From NCBI GenBank assembly GCA_036525975.1, contig DATCZK010000209.1, forward strand, positions 1 to 13,693: a stretch of 13,693 nucleotides of DNA, written 5' to 3'. This document shows, in pieces, positions 1-6,761 of this stretch (positions are counted from its first letter, which is position 1; each line of letters opens with the position of its first letter). This stretch comes from Quisquiliibacterium sp036525975 (GTDB lineage Bacteria; Pseudomonadota; Gammaproteobacteria; Burkholderiales; Burkholderiaceae_E). The notes beneath the pieces are model-generated. The model saw nothing but the letters and a program-made list of their open reading frames with translations, was not told the origin of the DNA and searched no databases. The position numbers were made by a program, and so were the translations under genes.

Positions 1-437
1 GCAGCCGCCGCGTCGGCCACGGCCTGCGCCGAGCCCAGCTCCAGCCCCTGCCCCCAGTGGGCCTCGAGCAGCGCCGCGGCGAGCCGGGCCTCGCTGCCGG
101 CGCGGTGCTCCTTGAACCAGTAGAACGCGCGCGCGCTGGGCCGCGGATCCATCGGCGCAGCGCCGAACGCGCGCCGCGGAGCGAGCCCGTGCAGCCGCGC
201 GTAGCGCTGCGCCTCGCGCACCAGGTACGCGCCCTTGAGCGGTGTCTCGAGCAGCGGCTTGAGCCCCATGACCTTCACCACCGACACGCCGAGGCGGATC
301 GCGCGCCAGTCCACCGCGCGCCCGTGACGCGCGGCCAGTTCCTGCACCCGCAGGCTCGCGAAATACCCGAACGGGGAGATGAAGTCGAAGTAGAACTCGA
401 TCGGCGCCGGCCCCGCGGGCGCTGCCTCGGTGTTCAC
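1..437 (-). CDS. 2-hydroxychromene-2-carboxylate isomerase-like (DsbA-fold) protein, C-terminus cut by window edge
   Basis: About 145 codons are visible before the left edge. After an N-terminal tail the protein opens with IEFYFDFISPFGYFAS, the start of the HCCA isomerase / DSBA-like thioredoxin family. The serine at residue 21 matches the serine that replaces the redox cysteine in HCCA isomerases (NahD type) and activates glutathione. Later segments KGAYLVREAQRYARLHGL, an RPSARAFYWF helix and a VADAAA segment also fit the family. Known members catalyse glutathione-dependent cis-trans isomerisation in naphthalene-type aromatic degradation, but many paralogs have unknown substrates. The GTG start at 437 lies 9 bases after the TGA of the upstream SDR gene, in the same frame, so the two are probably co-transcribed. 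No strong ribosome-binding site is visible. Family is clear; substrate is not. Confidence 0.85.
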   Translation of the reverse strand, partial: MNTEAAPAGPAPIEFYFDFISPFGYFASLRVQELAARHGRAVDWRAIRLGVSVVKVMGLKPLLETPLKGAYLVREAQRYARLHGLAPRRAFGAAPMDPRPSARAFYWFKEHRAGSEARLAAALLEAHWGQGLELGSAQAVADAAA

Positions 438-446
438 CGGCTTCGC

Positions 447-1244
447 TCAGGCGGTGGGCGGGCGCGAAGCGGCGGCCACGCTGCCCAGGTGCATTCCCGA
501 ATCGAGCAGCAGCAGCTCGCCGGTCACGGTGCGCGCGCCATCGATCAGCCAGATCACGGCGTCGGCCACGTCGTCGGCCGAGCAAACCCGCCCCAGCGGC
601 GCCGCGCGCTCCTGCTGCTCCCTGAGCTTCTCGTAGGCCTCGCGACCGATGCCGTCGACGAACCAGCGCGTCGTGATCATCCCGGGGCACACGGCGTTCA
701 CGCGCACCTGGGGCGCGAGCGCACGCGCGAAGTGCATCGTCAGCGCATTGAGCGCCCCCTTCGACGCGACGTAGGGCACCGACGAGCCGGTGCCGGTGAC
801 GCCGGCGATCGACGAGACGTTCACGATCGTGCCGTTTGCCGCCCTGAGGTGGGGCGCGCACGCGCGCACCATGTTGAACACGCCCACCACGTTCACCGAC
901 AGGATCCGCTGGAAGGTCTGCTCGTCGAGCTCGTCCCAGTTGCCCCGCCCCACGAAGGTGGTGACTCCGGCGTTGTTGACCAGCGCGTCGAGGCGGCCCC
1001 ACCGCTCGAGGGCGGCCCCCGCCATCGCGCGACACGCGGCATCGTCCGAGACGTCGGCGCGAACGAGCAGCGTGTCGGCGCCCGCCTGCCGGCACGCCGC
1101 CTCGGACTCGCGCGCCTCCCGCTCGCTCTTCGTGTAGTTGATCACGAGGTCGTAGCCGCGCCGCGCGAGCCCGAGCGCCGTCGCGGCCCCCACGCCGGTT
1201 GCCGAGCCGGTCACGATCGCGAGCTTGCGTGCACTCATCGCCAT
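447..1244 (-). CDS. SDR-family NAD(P)-dependent oxidoreductase (FabG-like)
   Basis: A 265-residue classical short-chain dehydrogenase/reductase. The cofactor motif TGSATGVG is at residues 12-19, the adenine-pocket ADV at 63-65, NNAG at 90-93, and the catalytic set N118 region, S145, Y158 and K162 (YVASK) is complete. The C-terminus has the usual CPGMITT segment and ends in a GELLLLDSGMHL-type motif. It should catalyse NAD(P)-linked alcohol/ketone interconversion in the cytoplasm; the substrate cannot be read from sequence. The ATG at 1244 was chosen because the open frame upstream has no family similarity; a second ATG at 1238 is an alternative. A TACAAT box lies just upstream and would give an almost leaderless transcript. 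It is followed 9 bases later by the isomerase-like gene, suggesting a two-gene unit. Confidence 0.93.
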   Translation of the reverse strand: MAMSARKLAIVTGSATGVGAATALGLARRGYDLVINYTKSEREARESEAACRQAGADTLLVRADVSDDAACRAMAGAALERWGRLDALVNNAGVTTFVGRGNWDELDEQTFQRILSVNVVGVFNMVRACAPHLRAANGTIVNVSSIAGVTGTGSSVPYVASKGALNALTMHFARALAPQVRVNAVCPGMITTRWFVDGIGREAYEKLREQQERAAPLGRVCSADDVADAVIWLIDGARTVTGELLLLDSGMHLGSVAAASRPPTA

Positions 1245-1252
1245 TGGGCCCG

Positions 1253-1258
1253 ATTGTA
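1253..1258 (-). promoter_or_regulatory. possible -10 box for the SDR gene
   Basis: On the minus strand this reads TACAAT, five of six matches to the sigma-70 TATAAT consensus, inside an otherwise GC-rich gap of 90 bases. It ends 8 bases before the ATG at 1244, so a transcript from it would have little or no leader. The position where a -35 box should be (about 1276-1281) reads GAAACG, a poor match, so the call is tentative. Confidence 0.27.
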
Positions 1259-1334
1259 TTCGAGCCGCGCCTGGCCGTTTCGATGGCCGTCGCACCGCGC
1301 GCGGCGACGCGCGCGTTTCCCCGCTCGCGCCTGA

Positions 1335-2381
1335 TCAGGCTCGCGCACCGCGCTCGAAACCCTCGAGCACGTCGGCCGCGTTGCGCCCCAGCGCCTGCGT
1401 GGCATAGCCTCCCTCCAGCACGAACACGGTGGGCAGGCCGAGACCGCCCACGCGCGCGCCCAGGCGCGCGTAGTCGTCTCCGGCCAGGCTGAACTTCGAA
1501 ATCGGGTCGCCCGCGTAGGTGTCCAGCCCGAGCGAGACGACCAGCGCGTGCGGACGGTGCAACGCGATCCGCTCGCAGCCGCGATCGAGCGCCGCGAACC
1601 AGGCCTCGGAGCTGCAGCCCGGCGCCAGCGGGAGGTTGAGGTTGAAGCCCTCACCCTCGCCCTCGCCCGTCTCGTCCGCGTGCCCGAGGTAGAACGGGTA
1701 CTCGGTGCGCGGGTCGCCGTGGATGTTGACCACCAGCACGTCGGAGCGACGATAGAAGATGCTCTGCGTGCCGTTGCCGTGGTGGTAGTCCACGTCGAGG
1801 ATCGCGACGCGCCCCGAGCCGCGCCCGAGCAGCGCCTCGGCGGCGACCGCGGCGTTGTTGAGGAAGCAGTAGCCGCCCATGAAGTCCGCGCCCGCGTGGT
1901 GGCCCGGCGGACGCGTGGCGCAGAACGCGCTCCTCGCGCCGTTGCCCACGAGCGCCGCGGCGCTGGCGGCGGCGTCCGCGGCCGCTTTCACCGCTTGCCA
2001 GGTTCCGGCAACCAGCGGCGTTCCGTTGTCCATCGAGTAAAGGCCCAGGCGCGCGATGAAGTTGCCCGGCTCGAGATCGCTGCGCAGCGTCCTCACCGGC
2101 CACACCGAGGGAAAGGGCTGGATTTCGTTGTTGGCGGGGTCGATCGCCACCCACTGCTCCCACGCCGAGCGAAGGAACGCCAGGTAGCGTGCGCTGTGCA
2201 CGCGCGCCAGCAGGTCCGCGCAATCGTGCTCCGGTGCGATCACCTCGTGGCCGCGCGCGAGCAGGGCTTGCAGCACGACCTCCGCCCTGGACGGGCCTTC
2301 GAAGCAGGGAACGCGCTCGCCGCGGTAGAACTCGAACGCCGGCGCGTGCGCCTGGTGAGCCTGGGTGAACAAGCACTTCAT
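1335..2381 (-). CDS. Acetylpolyamine amidohydrolase (histone deacetylase family)
   Basis: A 348-residue arginase/deacetylase-fold enzyme. The catalytic parts of class II HDAC-like proteins are present: RPPGHH with the paired histidines at 161-162, DVDYHHGNGTQ giving zinc ligands D198 and H200, LGLDTYAGDP giving zinc ligand D287, and LEGGY with the transition-state tyrosine Y326. Length and the N-terminal MKCLFTQAHQ segment match bacterial acetylpolyamine amidohydrolases such as the Mycoplana enzyme, which hydrolyse acetylputrescine, acetylcadaverine or acetylspermidine in the cytoplasm. A short GEGEGEGF acidic stretch at about 240-246 comes from a CTCGCC repeat in the DNA. The likely role is polyamine salvage or catabolism; an HDAC-like activity on other acetyl-amides cannot be excluded. 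No polyamine transporter or transaminase is adjacent. Confidence 0.9.
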   Translation of the reverse strand: MKCLFTQAHQAHAPAFEFYRGERVPCFEGPSRAEVVLQALLARGHEVIAPEHDCADLLARVHSARYLAFLRSAWEQWVAIDPANNEIQPFPSVWPVRTLRSDLEPGNFIARLGLYSMDNGTPLVAGTWQAVKAAADAAASAAALVGNGARSAFCATRPPGHHAGADFMGGYCFLNNAAVAAEALLGRGSGRVAILDVDYHHGNGTQSIFYRRSDVLVVNIHGDPRTEYPFYLGHADETGEGEGEGFNLNLPLAPGCSSEAWFAALDRGCERIALHRPHALVVSLGLDTYAGDPISKFSLAGDDYARLGARVGGLGLPTVFVLEGGYATQALGRNAADVLEGFERGARA

Positions 2382-2465
2382 CGAACGGCTAGCCGGCGCG
2401 GCGCGGCGGTCGACTCCGGGCTGCTTCGCGCCACGAGCGCGAACGGGCCATCGTCCATCTCGCGC

Positions 2466-2744
2466 TCACTTTTGCGCCGACTGCTCCATCACGAACACGG
2501 TTGCGAAAGCGCCGATCGAGACGACGCGGCCATCGACGGTGGTGTACGAGGCCACGCCCAGCGGGTGGTAGTTGGACACGAATGCCGTGATCGCTCCCAC
2601 CCCCAGCGCCCCCGCGAGCGGACTGCGCTCGGCGACGGCCTCGCGGATCTTCGCGCGGTGCTGCTCGGGCGTCGGGTTGAGCACGAACGCGGCCGCGGTG
2701 GCTGCGGCGGCAAGTACGGCGGAGACGACGACGGCTTTGGCCAT
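2466..2744 (-). CDS. small exported or membrane-anchored protein, DUF4359-like
   Basis: A 92-residue protein. Residues 4-22 form an alanine/valine-rich hydrophobic segment that is a signal peptide or N-terminal anchor. Next comes NPTPEQHRAKI, a short alpha-helical stretch, and a compact beta-type region with YHPLGVASYTTVDGRVVSIGAF. The layout of an N-terminal anchor, an NPTxEQ-type motif and a C-terminal LGVASYTTV...VSIG block resembles small uncharacterised proteins of the DUF4359 type; this is from memory and unverified. The ATG at 2744 starts directly at the hydrophobic segment. No Shine-Dalgarno sequence is visible. It lies between nhaA (138 bases upstream) and the amidohydrolase (84 bases downstream) and is probably periplasmic. 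Function unknown. Confidence 0.75.
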   Translation of the reverse strand: MAKAVVVSAVLAAAATAAAFVLNPTPEQHRAKIREAVAERSPLAGALGVGAITAFVSNYHPLGVASYTTVDGRVVSIGAFATVFVMEQSAQK

Positions 2745-2882
2745 GATTCGCGTGTTGTGCCGGAAAGGAGTGGGGCGAGCGCCGCGCGGGTGACGAGGGG
2801 GTGGTCGACTCGAGGCTCGCAGCGGCGCACCGGTTGAAGATAGTACCTCTGCGCGAACCGATCGACGAACGCGTCGCCGGCG

Positions 2883-4118
2883 CTAGGCGTCGTGGGAGTC
2901 GTTGCGGCTCAAGACGATGCGCAGCACGACATAGCCCGCGAGACCGGAAACCACCGACCCGATCAGGATGCCCAGCCGTTCGAGCCCCGCGTGAGCCAGC
3001 TCGCCCGGCTGGTAGGCCAGTGACGCGATGAACAGGCTCATCGTGAATCCGATTCCGCACAGCAGCGCCACGCCGTAGAGGTCACCCCACTGCATGCCCC
3101 GGGGCCGCGCCGCAATGCCGGCGCGCTCGGCGACCCAGCAGAACCCGAGGATTCCGATCTGCTTGCCGACGAACAGCCCCACCATGATCCCGAGCGGCAC
3201 CGGCCGCGCCACGTCGCTGATCGAGAGCTCGAGGATTCCCACGCCCGCATTGGCGAACGCGAACACCGGGAGGATGCCGAACGCGACCCACGGGTGGAGA
3301 ATGTGCTCGAGGTGCCGCAGCGGCGATTCGGGCGCATCGGCCGAACGCGAGCCGGCGGGCGCGCGCAGCGGTATGAACATCGCCAGCACCACGCCCGCGA
3401 GCGTTGCGTGCACGCCCGACTTGAGCACCGCAACCCACAGCGGAATTCCGACCAGGATGTAGGCCGCCGGCTTCATCACCCTGAAACGGTTGAGCACGGC
3501 AAGCACCGCGATGAGCCCCGCCGCCACGCCCAGCGACACGAGCGACAGGTCTGCGGTGTAGAACGCGGCGATCACCACGATCGCGCCCAGGTCGTCGAAG
3601 ATCGCGACGCTCAGCAGGAAGGCCTTGAGCGCCGCGGGCACGCGGCTGCCGAGCAGCGAGAGCACCCCGAGCGCGAACGCGATGTCGGTGGCCGTGGGAA
3701 TCGCCCACCCTTTCATCGCCACCGGATCGTTCCAGTTGAACGCCGCGAACAGCGCCGCCGGCACGAGCATCCCACCGACGGCTGCAACCGCGGGCAGGCT
3801 CGCCTGCCGCAGGCTCGACAGGTGCCCCTCGAGCACCTCGCGCTTGAGCTCCATGCCCACGAGAAAGAAGAACACGGCCATCAGCCCGTCGTTGATCCAG
3901 AGCAGCAGCGGCTTGGAGATGCCCGCCGCGCCCACGCTCACCGCCAGCGGCGTGTCGAGCAGCAACGCGTAGTAGCTCGCGAGCGGCGAGTTCGCCACCA
4001 CCAGCGCGAGCACCGCCGCGGCCATCAACACCAACCCGCCCGCCGACTCCAGGCGAAGGAACTCGGTAATCGGTTGCAGCAGCGATTGGTTCGGGGTGCT
4101 CGAGCGGTCGTCGTTCAT
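2883..4118 (-). CDS. nhaA: Na+/H+ antiporter NhaA
   Basis: A 411-residue polytopic inner-membrane protein, a full-length NhaA. The ion-binding residues are present: IPTATDIAFALGVL gives D145 (E. coli D133) and VAIFDDLGAIVVIA gives D175 and D176 (E. coli D163 and D164). The NDGLMAVFFFLVGMELKRE segment at about 76-94 and the FVGKQIGILG segment, with the lysine equivalent to E. coli K300, are also typical. NhaA exchanges 2 H+ for 1 Na+ or Li+ and works in sodium and alkaline-pH homeostasis. The start is an ATG at 4118; no strong ribosome-binding site or NhaR-type regulator is visible in the window. It is separated by 54 bases from the DUF1330 gene upstream and by 138 bases from the small exported protein downstream. 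Confidence 0.97.
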   Translation of the reverse strand: MNDDRSSTPNQSLLQPITEFLRLESAGGLVLMAAAVLALVVANSPLASYYALLLDTPLAVSVGAAGISKPLLLWINDGLMAVFFFLVGMELKREVLEGHLSSLRQASLPAVAAVGGMLVPAALFAAFNWNDPVAMKGWAIPTATDIAFALGVLSLLGSRVPAALKAFLLSVAIFDDLGAIVVIAAFYTADLSLVSLGVAAGLIAVLAVLNRFRVMKPAAYILVGIPLWVAVLKSGVHATLAGVVLAMFIPLRAPAGSRSADAPESPLRHLEHILHPWVAFGILPVFAFANAGVGILELSISDVARPVPLGIMVGLFVGKQIGILGFCWVAERAGIAARPRGMQWGDLYGVALLCGIGFTMSLFIASLAYQPGELAHAGLERLGILIGSVVSGLAGYVVLRIVLSRNDSHDA

Positions 4119-4172
4119 CGGGTACGGGTTGCTCGCCCGCTCAGAAGTCGGTGGCGGCCACTGGCACGGCGC

Positions 4173-4475
4173 TCACGGCTGGGGGCCTTCATAGCCCTCG
4201 ATGATCAGCATGTCCATGGTGGAAACCGGCTCGCGAAAACGGATCGCTGCCTGATACGCGGGCGAGCGGTAGCACGCGAGCGCGGCCTGGTACGAGGGGA
4301 ACTCCACCACGACGTTGCGCGCGCGGTGCGATCCCTCCGGGTTTTCGGATGGGCCGCTGCGCACGATGAAGCGCCCGCCGTGCGCCTTCAGCGGTGCCGC
4401 GTTGGCCGCGATGTAGGCCTTGTACGCCTCCGGGTCGGCCACGTCGACTCTCGCGATCCAGTATCCCTTCGCCAA
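4173..4475 (-). CDS. DUF1330 domain protein (dimeric alpha/beta-barrel), TTG start
   Basis: A 100-residue protein matching the whole DUF1330 family: it opens with AKGYWIARVDVADPEAYKAY, then GGRFIVRSG at 33-41, RARNVVVEFPSYQAALACYRS at about 51-71, PAYQAAIRF and a closing DMLIIEGYEG. These small ferredoxin-like dimers have no agreed function; related folds include ABM-type monooxygenases. The start is a TTG at 4475: an AAAGGAG Shine-Dalgarno lies 6 bases upstream and the protein begins exactly where family members begin, whereas the longer open frame upstream has no similarity. It follows the HAD phosphatase by 26 bases and probably ends the VIT1-to-DUF1330 operon. Confidence 0.88.
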   Translation of the reverse strand: MAKGYWIARVDVADPEAYKAYIAANAAPLKAHGGRFIVRSGPSENPEGSHRARNVVVEFPSYQAALACYRSPAYQAAIRFREPVSTMDMLIIEGYEGPQP

Positions 4476-4481
4476 CTTCGT

Positions 4482-4488
4482 CTCCTTT
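4482..4488 (-). promoter_or_regulatory. Shine-Dalgarno deciding the TTG start of the DUF1330 gene
   Basis: The minus strand reads AAAGGAG, followed by 6 bases and TTG. It is one of the best ribosome-binding sites in the window and fixes a non-AUG start. Confidence 0.75.
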
Positions 4489-4501
4489 GCCCGCCCGACG
4501 A

Positions 4502-5191
4502 TCAGGCGCCGCGCGCGGCTGGGAACCACGCCGGCAGGTGCTCGATCGCCTCGGCAAGTGTACCGATCACGCACAGGCTTTGCTTCGCGATCGTGTTCGG
4601 CAGGGCGCGCAGGTCCGGCACCAGCACGACCGCGAGACCCGCGGCCAGCGCGGCCGCGGCGCCGTGTTCGCTGTCTTCGAACGCGACGCACGTGCGCTCC
4701 GACGCCCCGAGTCGCTGCACGGCGAGCTTGTAGACCGCCGGGTCGGGCTTTCCTCGCGGCACCTCGTCCCCGCCCGCGATCGCGCGAAAGTGCGCCAGCA
4801 CCCCGGCCCCCGCCAGGCGGTGACGGATTTCGGCCGCGCTCGACGACGACGCCACCGCGCAGGGAATCGACTTCGCACCCAGCGCGCGCAGCAGCGCATC
4901 GGCGCCCGCCTTGGCCGGAAACGTGGCCTCGCTTGCGCCGGCGCAGAGCCGGGCAGCGACCCGGGCGCGCACGCTGGCGTAGGCACCGGCACCGCCGAGC
5001 AGCGCGACCAGGACTTCCACGGACTGCCGCTGATTGAGCCCGATCACCGCCGAGTACGCCTCGGGCTCGAGCGCGATGCCGAGTTCCCGCGCCGCATCGA
5101 CCCACGCGCGCATGATCACGCGCTCGGAATCGACCAGCGTGCCGTCCAGGTCGAAGATCGCGCAGTCGAACATGTCGCCCCGGCGCCGCAT
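4502..5191 (-). CDS. HAD-superfamily phosphatase (beta-PGM / CbbY-Gph type)
   Basis: A 229-residue HAD hydrolase from the ATG at 5191, or 223 residues from the in-frame ATG at 5173, which places the first motif at the more usual distance from the N-terminus. Motif I is FDLDGTLVDSE with nucleophile D14 and acid/base D16; motif II is the serine at about 115 in VASSSS; motif III is K148 in PRGKPDP; motif IV is FEDSEHG with E172 and D173. The helical cap between motifs I and II (about residues 25-95) makes it a subfamily I, beta-phosphoglucomutase-like enzyme. Likely substrates are small sugar or glycolate phosphates, but this cannot be read from sequence. The upstream AroQ-like gene ends with TGA overlapping this ATG (TGATG), implying translational coupling. 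Confidence 0.92.
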   Translation of the reverse strand: MRRRGDMFDCAIFDLDGTLVDSERVIMRAWVDAARELGIALEPEAYSAVIGLNQRQSVEVLVALLGGAGAYASVRARVAARLCAGASEATFPAKAGADALLRALGAKSIPCAVASSSSAAEIRHRLAGAGVLAHFRAIAGGDEVPRGKPDPAVYKLAVQRLGASERTCVAFEDSEHGAAAALAAGLAVVLVPDLRALPNTIAKQSLCVIGTLAEAIEHLPAWFPAARGA

Positions 5192-5673
5192 CAAGCCGGC
5201 CCGACCCCGAGCGGGTGCGGGAGCGCCTGCGACGTCGCGCCCGCCAGCTTCATCGCCGCGAGCATCGCAACCAGGTAGCCGTATGGCCCGAGGCCGCAGA
5301 TCACCGACGTGGCGGCGGCCGAGATGATCGACTCGCGATGGACCTCGTCGCGGGCATGGATGTTCGACACGTGCAGTTCCACCACCGGCCCCTCGAAGGC
5401 CCTGATCGCGTCGAGGATCGCCACCGAGGTGAACGAGTAGCCGGCGGGGTTGATGACGATCGCGTCCGCGCTCTGGCGCGCGGCCTGGATGTGGTCGACG
5501 ATCGCCCCTTCGTGGTTCGACTGCGCGAACTCCAGCTGCACGCCCAGAACGGCGGCCATCTCGCGGCAACTTCGTTCCACGGCGGCGAGCGTGGTCGAAC
5601 CATAGATGTGCGGCTCGCGCACGCCGAGCAGGTTCATGTTCGGGCCGTTGATGATCTTGATGCGAACCGTCAT
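5191..5673 (-). CDS. aroQ: Type II 3-dehydroquinate dehydratase-like protein, variant active site
   Basis: A 160-residue protein of the type II dehydroquinase family, which trans-eliminates water from 3-dehydroquinate as a dodecamer. Core features are kept: NGPNMN at 9-14, R19 and Y24 in the VREPHIYG lid, SNHEG at 52-56, N75, E99 and H101 in VELHVSN, and IHARDE. Two substrate-pocket positions differ. The usual NPGAYTHTS is NPAGYSFTS, so the substrate-contacting histidine is F81, and the usual REEFR arginine near position 112 is a histidine followed by R113. It may therefore be a paralog with an altered substrate rather than the shikimate-pathway enzyme. The ATG at 5673 has a GGGGAGA site 5 bases upstream and overlaps the GNAT stop as ATGA; the gene end overlaps the HAD gene. 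Confidence 0.85.
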   Translation of the reverse strand: MTVRIKIINGPNMNLLGVREPHIYGSTTLAAVERSCREMAAVLGVQLEFAQSNHEGAIVDHIQAARQSADAIVINPAGYSFTSVAILDAIRAFEGPVVELHVSNIHARDEVHRESIISAAATSVICGLGPYGYLVAMLAAMKLAGATSQALPHPLGVGPA

Positions 5674-6242
5674 CCCAATCTCCCCGAATCTTTCCGTTCC
5701 CGCCAGCGCGTGCGCGAGATCCGGTACAGGCAATGTCGCGCCAGTCGATGCCCCTGGGGCAGCGCCGGGTGGTCGAAGTCGGCCCCCGCGTTGCGCATGC
5801 CGATGCGCTCCATCACCGCGATCGACGGGTGATTCGCCAGCGTCGTGAACGAGACGATCTCCTCGAGCCCCACCCGCTCGAAGCCCACGCGAAGACACTC
5901 CCTCGCCCCCTCGGTCGCGTAGCCCTGCCCCCACGCGGACCGCTTCAGCCGCCACCCGATCTCCACGCACGGGCCGAACGGCAGCGCGCGAGCCGGCACC
6001 CAGATGCCGATGAAGCCGGCGAATTCCCCGGTTTCGCGCAACTCCACGGCCCAGCCACCCCACCCCTGCGCCGCGAACTGCCCGAGCCAGAAGTCCACGC
6101 TCGCGTTCGACTGCTCGACGGTGAGAGGCGCGGGGAAGTGCTTCATCACGGCGGGATCGGCGTTCATCTCGGCGAACGGCGCCCGATGGCGCTCGCTCCA
6201 GACCCGAAACGCCAGGCGCGGCGTGTCGAATTCGATCGGCAC
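5670..6242 (-). CDS. GNAT-family N-acetyltransferase (RimJ/RimL-like)
   Basis: A 190-residue acetyltransferase. It opens with IEFDTPRLAFRVW, the typical first strand of the Acetyltransf_3 / RimL branch. Motif A is CVEIGWRLKRSAWGQGYATEG at about 92-112, with the acetyl-CoA pyrophosphate loop GQGYA at 105-109; motif B is TTLANHPSIAVMERIGM at 133-149, with N137 and S140. Such enzymes transfer acetyl from acetyl-CoA to protein N-termini or small amines; the acceptor is not predictable. The GTG at 6242 gives a family-like start, 11 bases after the TspO stop. A TTG overlapping that stop at 6258 is an alternative. The stop overlaps the AroQ-like start (ATGA), so the two are translationally coupled. 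Confidence 0.9.
   Translation of the reverse strand: MPIEFDTPRLAFRVWSERHRAPFAEMNADPAVMKHFPAPLTVEQSNASVDFWLGQFAAQGWGGWAVELRETGEFAGFIGIWVPARALPFGPCVEIGWRLKRSAWGQGYATEGARECLRVGFERVGLEEIVSFTTLANHPSIAVMERIGMRNAGADFDHPALPQGHRLARHCLYRISRTRWRERKDSGRLG
5679..5685 (-). promoter_or_regulatory. Shine-Dalgarno of the AroQ-like gene
   Basis: The minus strand reads GGGGAGA, 5 bases before the ATG at 5673. It lies inside the last codons of the GNAT gene and fixes the AroQ-like start, since the frame stays open far upstream. Confidence 0.65.
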
Positions 6243-6253
6243 GGCCCGACGGC

Positions 6254-6760
6254 TCAACCCAGCAGCGCCGGGTTGAGCTGCCACGTGGCGAACGCGAGCA
6301 CCGAGGCGAACGAGACCCAGGCGAGGTACGGCAGCAGCAGCGCCGCCGCCGCCCTGTTCACGCGCCAGAACAGCACGATCGTGGCCGCGATCAGAGCCCA
6401 GAGCAGCACGATCTCGGCGAACGCCGCCCCGCCCATCCGCCACGCGAAGAACAGCCAGGACCACAGCGCGTTGGCCGCGAGCTGAACCACGAACATCGCG
6501 AGCGCGCCGCGTGCGCCGGAGAACCCGCGCGCTCGCCAGACGAGCCACGCCGCCACGCCCATGAGCGCGTACAGCACCGACCAGACCGGGCCGAACAGCC
6601 AGCCGGGCGGAGCCCATGGCGGGCGCGCGAGTTCGCGGTAGAAATCGCCCGCGCCCGCGGAGGCGAGCCCGCCCAGGGCGGCGGCGCAGAACACGGCGAG
6701 CAGCCACGCCAGCAGGCCAAGCGCCTGGCGGCGCGCCGATCCGGGAAGGCGGCGATCCAC
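6254..6760 (-). CDS. tspO: TspO/MBR family tryptophan-rich sensory protein
   Basis: A 168-residue membrane protein with five predicted helices. Family marks are the ELARPPWAPPGWLFGPVW segment at about 43-60, the NALWSWLFFAWR motif at 97-108, and a last helix PYLAWVSFASVLAFATWQLN. TspO proteins bind porphyrins and related ligands and act in tetrapyrrole handling and stress signalling in the outer or cytoplasmic membrane, depending on the organism. Start: the GTG at 6760 lies one base after the TGA of the VIT1 gene and gives a normal-length protein; a longer reading from an upstream ATG would add an unrelated segment read from inside the VIT1 gene. Position in the VIT1-TspO-GNAT run may link it to metal or tetrapyrrole stress, which is inference. 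Confidence 0.93.
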   Translation of the reverse strand: MDRRLPGSARRQALGLLAWLLAVFCAAALGGLASAGAGDFYRELARPPWAPPGWLFGPVWSVLYALMGVAAWLVWRARGFSGARGALAMFVVQLAANALWSWLFFAWRMGGAAFAEIVLLWALIAATIVLFWRVNRAAAALLLPYLAWVSFASVLAFATWQLNPALLG

Positions 6761-6761
6761 G

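Noticed and set aside
57..1334. Long plus-strand open frame opposite the isomerase and SDR genes
   Set aside because: Arginine/histidine-rich translation with no family similarity; it is the antisense shadow of two well-supported minus-strand genes, common at this GC content.
1651..1671. CTCGCC tandem repeat
   Set aside because: In-frame coding repeat giving an acidic GEGEGEG loop in the amidohydrolase; no sign of a regulatory repeat.
2745..2882. Largest intergenic gap examined for a terminator or small RNA
   Set aside because: No stable inverted repeat followed by a T-run and no recognisable RNA motif; I see nothing I can support in it.
3294..4733. Long plus-strand open frame (479 codons) opposite nhaA
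   Set aside because: Low-complexity Arg/His/Gln translation; nhaA on the other strand has all its functional residues.
4173..5105. Longer N-terminal version of the DUF1330 protein
   Set aside because: The extension overlaps the HAD gene in another frame and is arginine-rich; family similarity begins exactly at the TTG at 4475.
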